Shown in pieces: positions 56,106 to 64,000 of a stretch of 64,000 bases of DNA. Source of the stretch: Ideonella paludis (GTDB lineage: Bacteria; Pseudomonadota; Gammaproteobacteria; Burkholderiales; Burkholderiaceae_C); NCBI RefSeq assembly GCF_018069865.1, contig NZ_JAGQDG010000004.1:434001-498000 (forward strand). The letters run 5' to 3'. The position numbers were made by a program, and so were the translations under genes. Numbering within the stretch: the first letter of the stretch is position 1; each line of letters starts with the position of its first letter. The notes beneath the pieces were generated by a model, which worked only from the letters and a program-made list of their open reading frames with translations, did not search any database and was not told the DNA's origin.

Positions 56106-57026
56106 TTATCCGCCGGGTGTGAAAGGCTTGCCCAAAGAAGCGGGCATGTTCATCTTGATCCAAGTGGGGTTGCGCGAGATCAGCACCAGCACCACGATGG
56201 TGGCCACATAAGGCAGCATGGTCAGGAACTGGCTGGGGATGTCCACGCCCTCGCTTTGCAGGTGGAACTGCAGCATGGTGACACCGCCAAACAGATAGGC
56301 CCCCAACAGCACGCGCGCCGGGCGCCAAGTGGCAAAAGTGGTCAAGGCCAGTGCGATCCAGCCGCGGCCAGACACCATGCCCTCGACCCACAGCGGCGTG
56401 TAGATGACCGACAAATAGGCACCCGCCAAGCCGCAGAGCGCACCGCCCACCACCACGGCCAACAAGCGGATGCGGCGCACCGGATAACCCAGCGCATGGG
56501 CCGACTCGGGCGACTCGCCCACCGCCCGCAGCACCAAGCCTGCCCGCGTGCGGTAGAGGAACCACGCCAGCGCGACGGCCAGCAGCATGGCCCCGTACAC
56601 CATGGGATGCTGCTTGAACAAGGCGGGGCCCAGCAGCGGAATGTCCACCAGGCCTGGGATTTCGAACTTGAAGCGGTCGCCCAATTTCTCTTGGGTGAAG
56701 GGGGCCCCCACAAAGGCCGAGAAGCCGGTGCCAAACAAGCTCAAGGCCAAACCCGTGGCGTATTGATTGGTGTTGAGCCAGATCACCAGCCAGCCAAACA
56801 CCAGCGCCAGCACGGCGCCGGCCCCCATGCCGGCCATGAAGGCCAAGCCGTCAGAGCCCGTGCGGACCGCCACAGCAAACCCGGCGATGGCAGCCACCAG
56901 CATCATGCCCTCGGCCCCGAGGTTGACGATGCCCGCGCGCTCATTGATCAGCAGCCCCAAGCCCGCGATGGCCAAGACCGTGCCCGCACTCAGCGTGGCG
57001 GCGATCAGCAATGCAATTTCATTCAT
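56106..57026 (-). CDS. ABC transporter permease (BMP/nucleoside type), second subunit
   Basis: 306 residues, about eight or nine TMs. BPD_transp_2 family, with GLGLLINERAGIVNLGAEGMMLVAAIAGF and the EAA-like loop VGESPESAHALGYPVRRIR. Forms the channel with the partner permease. Its start overlaps the partner's stop by 4 bp (ATGA). Confidence 0.92.
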   Translation of the reverse strand: MNEIALLIAATLSAGTVLAIAGLGLLINERAGIVNLGAEGMMLVAAIAGFAVAVRTGSDGLAFMAGMGAGAVLALVFGWLVIWLNTNQYATGLALSLFGTGFSAFVGAPFTQEKLGDRFKFEIPGLVDIPLLGPALFKQHPMVYGAMLLAVALAWFLYRTRAGLVLRAVGESPESAHALGYPVRRIRLLAVVVGGALCGLAGAYLSVIYTPLWVEGMVSGRGWIALALTTFATWRPARVLLGAYLFGGVTMLQFHLQSEGVDIPSQFLTMLPYVATIVVLVLISRNPTWIKMNMPASLGKPFTPGG

Positions 57027-58096
57027 GCGCTCTGCTCCCGGCCCCAGCGAATGCGGTAGTGGATCAAGGTGTCACAGGCCAGCAGCGAGAACAGCAGCAG
57101 CCCCTGGAACACACCGGTCAAGGCTTTGGGCAGGCCTAAGCGCGATTGCGCCAACTCGCCGCCGATGTAGAACATGCTCATCAACAGCGCCGAGAACACC
57201 ATGCCCACCGGATGCAAGCGCCCCACAAAGGCCACGATGATGGCGGCGAAGCCATAGCCTGCCGGCACATAGGGCGTCAACTGCCCCAGTGGCCCGGCGG
57301 CTTCTAGGCCGCCGGCCAAACCGGCCAAAGCGCCAGAGATCAACAAAGCTGTCCACAGCGCCGTGCGCGAAGAGAACCCGGCATAGCGCGCCGCCGCCGG
57401 GGCCAAGCCGCCCACCTGCATCGCAAAGCCGCGATAGGTGCGGAACATGAACACCCACAACAAGCCCACCGCCGCCAGCGCGATCAAGCTGCCTGCATTC
57501 GCCCGCAGGCCGTCAAACAGGCGCGGGATCTTGGTGACCGCATCGAAGGTGATGGTCTGTGGGAAGTTGTAGCCGTTCGGGTCTTTCCAAGGCCCATAGA
57601 CCAGCCAAGACAAAAGCATGTCGGCCACATAGACCAACATCAGGCTGACCAAAATCTCGTTGGCGTTGAAGCGGTCGCGCAGCAGCGCCACGATGCCGCT
57701 CCAGACCATGCCGCCCAGCATGCCGGCCACGAGCACCGCCACCACAATCCAGCGGCCCGTGCCAGGCCCGGCCTGCATGGCCACCCAACCGGCCGCCAGC
57801 GCGCCCACCACAAACTGGCCCTCGGCGCCGATGTTCCAAACATTGGACCGGAAGCACACCGCCAAGCCCAGGGCGATCAAGATCAGCGGCGTGGCCTTGA
57901 CGCTCAGCTCCGACCAGGCATAGGCGTTCTTGATGGGCTCATAGAAGAACACCTGCAAGCCCTTGACCGGGTCTTTGCCCAGGAGCGCAAACATGATGAT
58001 GCCGATCACCACGGTGATGACCAAGGCAATGAGCGGTGAGGCCAGCGCAAAGGCCCGCGAGGGCTGGGGCCTCACCTCCAACTTAATGAACGACAT
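57023..58096 (-). CDS. ABC transporter permease (BMP/nucleoside type), first subunit
   Basis: 357 residues, about nine or ten TMs, same family as the second permease but with a longer N-terminus. Hallmarks are CFRSNVWNIGAEGQFVVGALAAGWV and the coupling loop VGGLAPAAARYAGFSSRTALW. Overlaps the ATPase gene by 14 bp and the second permease by 4 bp. Confidence 0.92.
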   Translation of the reverse strand: MSFIKLEVRPQPSRAFALASPLIALVITVVIGIIMFALLGKDPVKGLQVFFYEPIKNAYAWSELSVKATPLILIALGLAVCFRSNVWNIGAEGQFVVGALAAGWVAMQAGPGTGRWIVVAVLVAGMLGGMVWSGIVALLRDRFNANEILVSLMLVYVADMLLSWLVYGPWKDPNGYNFPQTITFDAVTKIPRLFDGLRANAGSLIALAAVGLLWVFMFRTYRGFAMQVGGLAPAAARYAGFSSRTALWTALLISGALAGLAGGLEAAGPLGQLTPYVPAGYGFAAIIVAFVGRLHPVGMVFSALLMSMFYIGGELAQSRLGLPKALTGVFQGLLLFSLLACDTLIHYRIRWGREQSA

Positions 58097-59660
58097 GCTG
58101 GCCCTCCTTATTCGCTGCGGCTGCGGCAGCCGTAGCTGAGGGCGCGTCCCACAAGCCGGACATCCAAGCGCCGATGCGCTCGATCGTGGCCTCGGCGGTG
58201 GGCAGTGAGGGGCTGAGGCGCCCTTGAGCCATCACGACCATGCGGTCGGAGATTTCAAACAACTCGTCCAACTCCTCACTCACGACCAGCAAGGCGCAAC
58301 CTGCATCTCGCAGGGCGAGCAACGCGCCCCGGATCTGCGCGGCCGCGCCCACATCCACCCCCCAGGTGGGTTGGGAGACGATGAGCAACTTCGGCTTGGC
58401 GTCGATCTCTCGGCCCACCAAAAATTTCTGCAGATTGCCGCCCGACAGCGAGCGCGCCGCTGCATCTGGCCCACCGGCCTTCACGTTGTAGCGGGCGATG
58501 AGATCCGCCGCCAACTGCCGCGTCTGGGCCAGGTTCAGCCAGCCCCCGGCCTTCACGGCCCCGGTGCGGGTCAACAAGGTGTTTTGCGCCAACGACAGCG
58601 TGGGCACCGCACCGCGGCCCAGGCGCTCTTCAGGCACAAAGTGCAGGCCCAGGGCGCGGCGCTTGCGCGGCGAGGCGCGGGCAATGTCGCTGCCAAACAG
58701 CTGCACGCTGCCCGGGAGCGCACGCGGGTCTTCACCCGAGAGGGCGGCCATCAGCTCTTGCTGGCCGTTGCCCGACACCCCGGCCACGCCCACGATCTCA
58801 CCCGCCCGAACTTGCAAGCTGATGCCTTTGAGGGTGACCCCAAACGGATCTTGCTGGGCCAGCGACAGGTTTTGGACCTCCAGCACCGGCGCACCCGCCG
58901 CACTGCTTTGGCGGTGCAAGGTGGGCGGCTCGGCGCCAATCATCAGGCGCGAGAGGCTGGCATTGCTTTCTTGCGTGGGGTCGACCTCGCCCGTGACCTT
59001 ACCGCCGCGCAGCACGGTGCAGTGGTGACACAGGGCGCGGATCTCATCCAGCTTGTGGCTGATGTAGAGGATGGAGCAGCCCTCGGCGCTGAGCTGGCGC
59101 AGGGTGATGAAGAGCTTCTCGACCGCCTGGGGTGTCAGCACCGAGGTGGGCTCGTCCAGGATCAGCAATTGCGGCTTGGTCAGCAGCGAGCGCACGATCT
59201 CCACGCGCTGGCGCTCGCCCACGCTCAGGGTGTGCACCGGGCGCAGCGGGTCCACCGGCAGGCCATAGCCTTCAGAGACCTCGCGGATGCGGGCCACCAC
59301 CTCGGGCAAGGGCATGGCTTTATCCAGGCCCAGCCACACGTTCTCAGCCGCGGTCAGGGTGTCGAACAGCGAGAAATGCTGGTAGACCATGCTGATGCCC
59401 AAGGCCCGCGCCGCCGCCGGGCTGGCCACTTGCACGGCCTGGCCGTTCCAGAGGATCTGGCCTTGGTCGGGCTTGACCGCGCCGTAGATGATTTTCATCA
59501 TCGTGGACTTGCCGGCCCCGTTCTCGCCCAGCACCGCGTGGATCTGGCCGGGCGCCACGCGCAGGCTGACCGCGTCATTGGCCCGCACCGCCGGGTATTG
59601 CTTGGTGATGCCGCGCAGCTCCAGCCTCAGCGGCGCGGTGGAATTCGGGGGAGCGGTCAT
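58083..59660 (-). CDS. ABC transporter ATPase (two nucleotide-binding domains), purine/nucleoside type
   Basis: 525 residues with two ABC domains, as in sugar and nucleoside importers. Domain 1 has Walker A LGENGAGKST and LSVGERQRVEIVRSL with LLILDEPTSVLTP. Domain 2 has a modified Walker A (VSGNGQQE) and LSGGNLQKFLVGREI with LLIVSQPTWGVD, where the usual DEPT is replaced by SQPT, common in this family. Energises import with the downstream permeases. Starts 30 bp after the guanine deaminase stop. Confidence 0.94.
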   Translation of the reverse strand: MTAPPNSTAPLRLELRGITKQYPAVRANDAVSLRVAPGQIHAVLGENGAGKSTMMKIIYGAVKPDQGQILWNGQAVQVASPAAARALGISMVYQHFSLFDTLTAAENVWLGLDKAMPLPEVVARIREVSEGYGLPVDPLRPVHTLSVGERQRVEIVRSLLTKPQLLILDEPTSVLTPQAVEKLFITLRQLSAEGCSILYISHKLDEIRALCHHCTVLRGGKVTGEVDPTQESNASLSRLMIGAEPPTLHRQSSAAGAPVLEVQNLSLAQQDPFGVTLKGISLQVRAGEIVGVAGVSGNGQQELMAALSGEDPRALPGSVQLFGSDIARASPRKRRALGLHFVPEERLGRGAVPTLSLAQNTLLTRTGAVKAGGWLNLAQTRQLAADLIARYNVKAGGPDAAARSLSGGNLQKFLVGREIDAKPKLLIVSQPTWGVDVGAAAQIRGALLALRDAGCALLVVSEELDELFEISDRMVVMAQGRLSPSLPTAEATIERIGAWMSGLWDAPSATAAAAAANKEGQHVVH

Positions 59661-59690
59661 GCAAGCATCCTCAACGTTGTTCTTGGCGGG

Positions 59691-61022
59691 TCAAGCCTCT
59701 GATTGTCGCCCGGGCGAAGGCGCACGCCGATAGCGCAATCCCCCAGCCACCCAGGTCGCCACCACATGGCGGTCGTCGCCCTGGGTGATCCAGGCAAATA
59801 CAGCGTCATGCACATCCTGTGCCACGGCCTGGCGGCGGGCCTCCAGCGGGGTGCAGGCCTTGTCCCACACCACCACATCGGCCATCAGGCCAGGCTCCAG
59901 CGCACCGATCTCCTGCGCCAGGCCCAAGGCCTGGGCCGCGCCGCGCGTGGCGGCATGCAACAAGGCCCAAGCCGAGACATGCCGCCCTGCCATGGCCTGC
60001 ACCTTGTAGCCATCGGCCAGCGTGCGCAGCATCGAGAGGCTCGTGCCCCCACCCACGTCCGAGGCCATGCTCACGGCGGTGCCCGTCGCCTCAGCCGCCG
60101 CCCAGTCGAACAAGCCGCTGCCCAAAAACAGATTGGACGAGGGGCAGAACGCCAAGGCCGCCCCACTGTGGCGCAGCAGGGCCCGGTCTTCATCGTCCAG
60201 CCAAATGCCATGGGCCAGCATGGCCCTGGGGCCCAGCAGGCCAAAGCGTTCGTAGACATCGAGGTAGCTGCGCGCCTCGGGGAACAACTCGGCCACCCAG
60301 CGCACCTCGTCGCGGTTCTCGGCCACATGGGTTTGCATATAGAGGCCGGGGTGGGCTTTCATCAAGCCGCCGGCCATGGCCAACTGCGCGGGGGTGGAGG
60401 TGGGCGCGAAGCGCGGCGTCACCGCATAGGCCAGGCGGTCTTGGCCATGCCAGCGCTCGATCAGCGCGGTGCAGTCGCGTTCGGCCTGCGCCACATCGTC
60501 GCGCAAAAAATCAGGCGCATGGCGATCCATCAGCACCTTGCCGGTGATCAGCCGCATCTGCCGCGCCTGGGCCGCTGCAAACAGCGCATCGACCGAGTGC
60601 TTGTGCACCGTGGGAAAGACCATGGCGCTGGTGGTGCCCTGGGCCAGCAGGCTGTCGAGGAACAGGGCCGACAGGGCTTGCGCATGGGCCTCGTCGGCCA
60701 TGCGGGCTTCTGCGGGGAAGGTGTGGGTGTTGAGCCAATCCAGCAATTGCGTGCCCCAGGCGCCGATCACGTCGATCTGCGCGCTGTGCACATGAGTGTC
60801 GATGAAGCCCGGCAAGATCCAGCGGCCCCGATGGTCTTCTTGGGGCCAGTCCGGCCCCGGGGCTTCGGCCTGAACAGCGACGATGCGCTGTCCGTCGATC
60901 AGCAACCAATGGTCGGGCCGCACCCGCACGCCGGTGGACTGCGGGTCCTCCAAAGCGGGTTGGGCGCTGAAGTCGATCAGGTCGCCGCGCAAGGCGACAC
61001 GAGAGAAAGGCTTTGAATTCAT
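59691..61022 (-). CDS. guaD: Guanine deaminase
   Basis: 443 residues. Converts guanine to xanthine. Zn site DTHVHSAQIDVIG, substrate segment VTPRFAPTSTP, HVAENRDEVRW, LAHGIWLDDED and SDVGGGTSLSML, all typical of GuaD. Overlaps the LysR gene by 4 bp and leads into the BMP-type importer operon, so uptake and deamination are coupled. Confidence 0.94.
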   Translation of the reverse strand: MNSKPFSRVALRGDLIDFSAQPALEDPQSTGVRVRPDHWLLIDGQRIVAVQAEAPGPDWPQEDHRGRWILPGFIDTHVHSAQIDVIGAWGTQLLDWLNTHTFPAEARMADEAHAQALSALFLDSLLAQGTTSAMVFPTVHKHSVDALFAAAQARQMRLITGKVLMDRHAPDFLRDDVAQAERDCTALIERWHGQDRLAYAVTPRFAPTSTPAQLAMAGGLMKAHPGLYMQTHVAENRDEVRWVAELFPEARSYLDVYERFGLLGPRAMLAHGIWLDDEDRALLRHSGAALAFCPSSNLFLGSGLFDWAAAEATGTAVSMASDVGGGTSLSMLRTLADGYKVQAMAGRHVSAWALLHAATRGAAQALGLAQEIGALEPGLMADVVVWDKACTPLEARRQAVAQDVHDAVFAWITQGDDRHVVATWVAGGLRYRRAPSPGRQSEA

Positions 61023-61990
61023 GACACTACCCGGGTCGCACCACCCAGGGCCTGCAGTTCACGTGTGACCTCGCGCACCTGCTCGCGCAGCCAGCGCTGG
61101 GCGGGCGCGCTGTGGTTGCGCTCATGCCAAAGTTGGTAATAGGCCAGCGGCGGGCAAGCCACTGGGCAGCGCACCACCCGCACCGGCAAGGTGTGGATGT
61201 GACGCTGGCAAAACAGGCGCCCGGTGGTGAGCACCAAATGGCTGCGCGCCACCATCATGGGTGCCAAGCTGAAGTGCGCCGTGCGCACCGTGATGCGGCG
61301 GCTCATGCCTTGCTCGGCCAAGAATTCATCAATCACGCCCAGTGCACCAGGGTGCAGGGGCGTGGGGGCGATGTGGTCGCTGGCGAGATAGCGCTCGGGC
61401 CCCCAGGCGCGGGGGTTCTTCACCGCCGGGTGGTCGGCCGCCACCAGGCACACCACCTCGTCGCTCAGCAGCTTGCCCAGGTGCAGCTCTCCGGGCGGCG
61501 AGAGCCAGTTGCCGATGACCAGATCGACCTCGCCCAGCGCCAGCTTGCGTTGGTAGTTGGAGTCGGCCGACAGCGGGTGCATCTCCAGCGTCACACCCGG
61601 CGCTTCGCGCTGCAGGCGCGCCACCACGCCGGGCAAGAACCAGGGGTCCAGGTAGTCGGCCGCCGCCACCTTGAAGGTGAGCTGGGCACGGGCCGGCTCA
61701 AACGCCGCCGTCTTGCGCTGGGCACCAAAAAGCTGGGCCGCTTCTTGCAAGAGGCGCTCAGCCGGGGCCAGCAGGTCCAGCGCAGCATCGGTGGGCACCA
61801 AGCCTGTGCCTGAGCGCACCAAGAGCGCATCACCCGTCAGCCCCCGCAAGCGCTTGAGCTGCGCGCTGACCTGCGGCTGGGTGCTGCCCAGGCGCAACGC
61901 GGCACGCGACACACTGCGTTCACTGATCACGGTATGCAAGACCCTCACAAGATGAAGGTCGATGTTCGCCAAATCCGGCTGTTGCGTCAT
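61019..61990 (-). CDS. LysR-family regulator of the purine locus
   Basis: 323 residues from ATG 61990 (a TTG ten codons upstream is possible). Winged helix VLHTVISERSVSRAALRLGSTQPQVSAQLKRL, then a substrate-binding domain. It heads the guaD-importer operon and is divergent from xdhA, so it probably controls both directions in response to a purine; the ligand is inferred from context. Confidence 0.88.
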   Translation of the reverse strand: MTQQPDLANIDLHLVRVLHTVISERSVSRAALRLGSTQPQVSAQLKRLRGLTGDALLVRSGTGLVPTDAALDLLAPAERLLQEAAQLFGAQRKTAAFEPARAQLTFKVAAADYLDPWFLPGVVARLQREAPGVTLEMHPLSADSNYQRKLALGEVDLVIGNWLSPPGELHLGKLLSDEVVCLVAADHPAVKNPRAWGPERYLASDHIAPTPLHPGALGVIDEFLAEQGMSRRITVRTAHFSLAPMMVARSHLVLTTGRLFCQRHIHTLPVRVVRCPVACPPLAYYQLWHERNHSAPAQRWLREQVREVTRELQALGGATRVVS

Positions 61991-62112
61991 ATCGTTGATC
62001 GTATTCCAATCATGCTTCAAACCCTATACACAATCACCCCGACTGGGTTTACCGTCTGGGTTCTGCACCACGCTGCTCACCCCTTCCCTTCAGCCTTTTC
62101 CCCTCGACCACC
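61991..62112. promoter_or_regulatory. Divergent lysR/xdhA intergenic region
   Basis: 122 bp, AT-richer than its surroundings, that must hold both promoters. It contains a small ATT-CC-AAT dyad (about 62003-62010) and TATACA at about 62025; neither is a strong match to a defined LysR box. Confidence 0.35.
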
Positions 62113-63699
62113 ATGGCCCCACACGACACCCCGCGCCCTTTGCGATTCGTCTTCCGAGGCCAGGTGGTGGAGATCCCCCGAGGAAACCCGCAGCAAACCG
62201 TGTTGCAGTGGTTGCGCGAAGACCAGCACGCCTGTGGCACCAAAGAAGGCTGCGCCGAGGGCGACTGTGGCGCTTGCACCGTGATCGTGGCGGAATTGGC
62301 CGACGATGCAGAAGGCTCTGCGGCCGTGCACGCCGATGGCCTGGCCCTGCGCACCGTGAACGCCTGCATCCGCTTTTTGCCCACCTTGGACGGCAAAGCC
62401 TTGCTGACCGTGGAAGACCTTTCCCCGCCCGATGGGCCGCTGCACCCCGCACAAGAGGCTCTGGTGCGCTGCCACGGCAGCCAATGCGGCTTTTGTACCC
62501 CCGGCTTCACCATGACCCTAGCGGCCTTGCACGAGCATCATGCCCGCGCGGGCACCCAGCCCAGCCGTGCTGCAGTGAGTGAGGCGCTCTCTGGCAACCT
62601 CTGCCGCTGCACCGGCTACAGGCCCATCGTCGACGCCGGCCTGCAGATGTTGCCGGCGGGCGGCAGCGCCCCGGCCTTGCCCTTGCAGGGCGTGCGCGAA
62701 CAATTGCAGAGCCTGCACAAGCTGCACAGTGGCCACACCCTGCACTGGCCGCACAGCGACACCCCGTTTTGGGCCCCGCGCAGCGAAGACGACTTGGCCG
62801 CACTGCGCCTGGCCCACCCCGACGCCCGCCTGGTGGCCGGCGCCACCGATGTGGGCCTGTGGGTGACCAAACAGATGCGCACCCTGCCCGGCATGATCTG
62901 GCTGGGCGATGTGGCCAGCCTGCGCCAGATGCAGGAGCGCGAAGGCAGCTTGCTGATCGGCGCTGGCGTGCCCTTGGAAGACGCTTGGCAAGCCCTGGCC
63001 CGCCATTGGCCCACGCTGGCAGAGATGGGCCAGCGTTTTGCCGGGCCGCCTGTGCGGCATGCCGGCACCCTGGTGGGTAACCTGGCCAATGGCTCGCCCA
63101 TTGGGGACGCTGCGCCGGTCTTGATCGCCCTGGGCGCTCGCCTGCATTTGCGGCGCGGCGAAGAGCAGCGCAGCCTGCTGCTGCAAGACTTCTACCTCGA
63201 CTACATGAAGAACCAGTTGCAGCGCGGCGAGTTCATCACCGGCGTCAGCGTGCCGCTGGACACCCGCGCCAGCGCCCCGCCCGGACAGCCAGGCTGGCAG
63301 GTGCAGGCACACAAGCTCTCCAAGCGCTGGGACTGCGACATCAGCGCGGTGAGCGCGAGCTTTGCACTGCGGCTGGACGGCAGCGGCGACGAGGCCCGCA
63401 TTGCCGACGTGCGCTTGGCTTTTGGCGGCATGGCCGGCGTCGTCAAGCGCGCGGCGCACACCGAGGCCGCGCTGCGCGGCCAAGCCTGGACCGAGGCCAC
63501 GCTGAAGGCCGCCCAAGCCGCCCTGACCCAAGACTTCAGCCCCCTGACCGACCTGCGCGCCAGCCGCGACTACCGCCAGCAAGGCTGCGCCGCGCTGCTG
63601 CAACGCCTGTGGCTGGCAACCCGGCCGACGAACCCGCTGCCTGCGTCCGCGTGGCGCATCAACGCCGTGACAGCCCATCGCACCGAGGAGGCCCTGTGA
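62113..63699 (+). CDS. xdhA: Xanthine dehydrogenase small (Fe-S/FAD) subunit
   Basis: 528 residues. First 2Fe-2S cluster: Cys47, Cys52, Cys55 and Cys85 (TKEGCAEGDCGACTV, NACIRF). Second cluster: Cys125, Cys128, Cys164 and Cys166 (GSQCGFCTPGF, LCRCTGYRP). FAD domain (about 200-400) with VAGATDVGLWVTKQ and GTLVGNLANGSPIGD, then the CO-dehydrogenase flavoprotein C-terminal domain. Carries electrons from hypoxanthine/xanthine oxidation to NAD+. Divergent from the LysR gene; its TGA overlaps the next ATG by one base. Confidence 0.95.
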   Translation: MAPHDTPRPLRFVFRGQVVEIPRGNPQQTVLQWLREDQHACGTKEGCAEGDCGACTVIVAELADDAEGSAAVHADGLALRTVNACIRFLPTLDGKALLTVEDLSPPDGPLHPAQEALVRCHGSQCGFCTPGFTMTLAALHEHHARAGTQPSRAAVSEALSGNLCRCTGYRPIVDAGLQMLPAGGSAPALPLQGVREQLQSLHKLHSGHTLHWPHSDTPFWAPRSEDDLAALRLAHPDARLVAGATDVGLWVTKQMRTLPGMIWLGDVASLRQMQEREGSLLIGAGVPLEDAWQALARHWPTLAEMGQRFAGPPVRHAGTLVGNLANGSPIGDAAPVLIALGARLHLRRGEEQRSLLLQDFYLDYMKNQLQRGEFITGVSVPLDTRASAPPGQPGWQVQAHKLSKRWDCDISAVSASFALRLDGSGDEARIADVRLAFGGMAGVVKRAAHTEAALRGQAWTEATLKAAQAALTQDFSPLTDLRASRDYRQQGCAALLQRLWLATRPTNPLPASAWRINAVTAHRTEEAL

Positions 63700-64000
63700 T
63701 GGGCGCGGTTCACACCACAGGCCCGGTGGGCCAGTCCCTGCCGCACGAATCGGCCCTGGGCCATGTCACCGGGCGCTCGGCCTATGTCGATGACTTGCCC
63801 GAGCTGCAAGGCACGCTGCATGCCGCCTTAGGCCTCTCGCCCGTGGCGCATGGCCGCTTGCTGGGCATTGATGTGGCCGCGCTCAAAGCCCAGCCGGGCG
63901 TGGTGGCGGTGTTCACCGCTGAGGACATCCCCGGCCCCAACGACTGTGGCCCCATCGTGCATGACGACCCCATCTTGGCCCAGGGCGAGCTGCGCTACCT
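63699..64000 (+). CDS. xdhB: Xanthine dehydrogenase molybdopterin subunit, N-terminal part (runs off the right edge)
   Basis: The first 100 codons. It has the large-subunit N-terminal signature SLPHESALGHVTGRSAYVDDLPE, LGIDVAALKAQPGVVAVFTAEDIPGPNDCGPI and DPILAQGELRY. This is the aldehyde-oxidase/xanthine-dehydrogenase hammerhead domain. The Mo-cofactor part lies beyond the window. Confidence 0.93.
   Translation, partial: MGAVHTTGPVGQSLPHESALGHVTGRSAYVDDLPELQGTLHAALGLSPVAHGRLLGIDVAALKAQPGVVAVFTAEDIPGPNDCGPIVHDDPILAQGELRY

Overview
The window reads as a chromosome segment of a high-GC betaproteobacterium, most likely order Burkholderiales. The protein families, the dapF-DUF484-xerC order, the MacAB and Xdh gene sets, frequent 4-bp ATGA overlaps and GC-rich codons all fit; this is inference from content, not a database match. 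I saw no rRNA, tRNA, CRISPR array or intact insertion sequence.

Layout. 1-4400: the end of a DUF3500 lipoprotein, an OmpR/EnvZ-type two-component pair, an RlmI-type rRNA methyltransferase and a LysR regulator, all on the minus strand. 4440-6037: a LysR-type operator, a metallo-beta-lactamase-fold protein lacking most metal ligands, and a DJ-1/PfpI protein. 6100-7830: a visibly AT-richer patch with three unrecognised genes. 7864-17449: DadA, a MacA-MacB-outer-membrane-factor export operon, a GntR-regulated ABC-2 transporter and a Ste24-like membrane protease.

17794-24850 is the most unusual region. It is a plus-strand operon of a 1045-residue helical-repeat (ARM/HEAT) protein, a winged-helix/SWIM zinc-finger protein, a structured non-coding RNA bounded by a perfect 14-bp inverted repeat, and a retron reverse transcriptase with NAxxH, YADD and VTG motifs. 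I interpret it as a complete retron. Its gene set matches what I recall as retron type XIII (ARM + WHSWIM + RT). The msr-msd RNA lies at 22649-22877, and the RT carries a C-terminal tail with two predicted membrane segments.

24909-32777 is housekeeping: xerC, DUF484, dapF, two LpxL-family acyltransferases, metK behind a structured leader, an OmpA-like lipoprotein and a crotonase. A 269-bp repeat with terminal inverted repeats (32801-33069) supplies the stop codon of an acyl-CoA-ligase-like gene. 34924-46404: a molybdopterin-fold periplasmic protein overlapping a hybrid histidine kinase, an SGNH hydrolase, an enlarged Lnt homologue, MurB, YajQ, a GNAT enzyme and a KefC/KefF-type antiporter pair. 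46495-53627: a PhoD phosphatase, then a type III restriction-modification pair whose methyltransferase has an AT-richer central segment, and a two-TM protein.

53752-64000 is a purine salvage and catabolism locus. It has adenine deaminase, a BMP-type nucleoside/purine ABC importer, guanine deaminase and a LysR regulator on the minus strand, with xanthine dehydrogenase subunits divergent on the plus strand. Imported purines would be deaminated to hypoxanthine or xanthine and then oxidised to urate.
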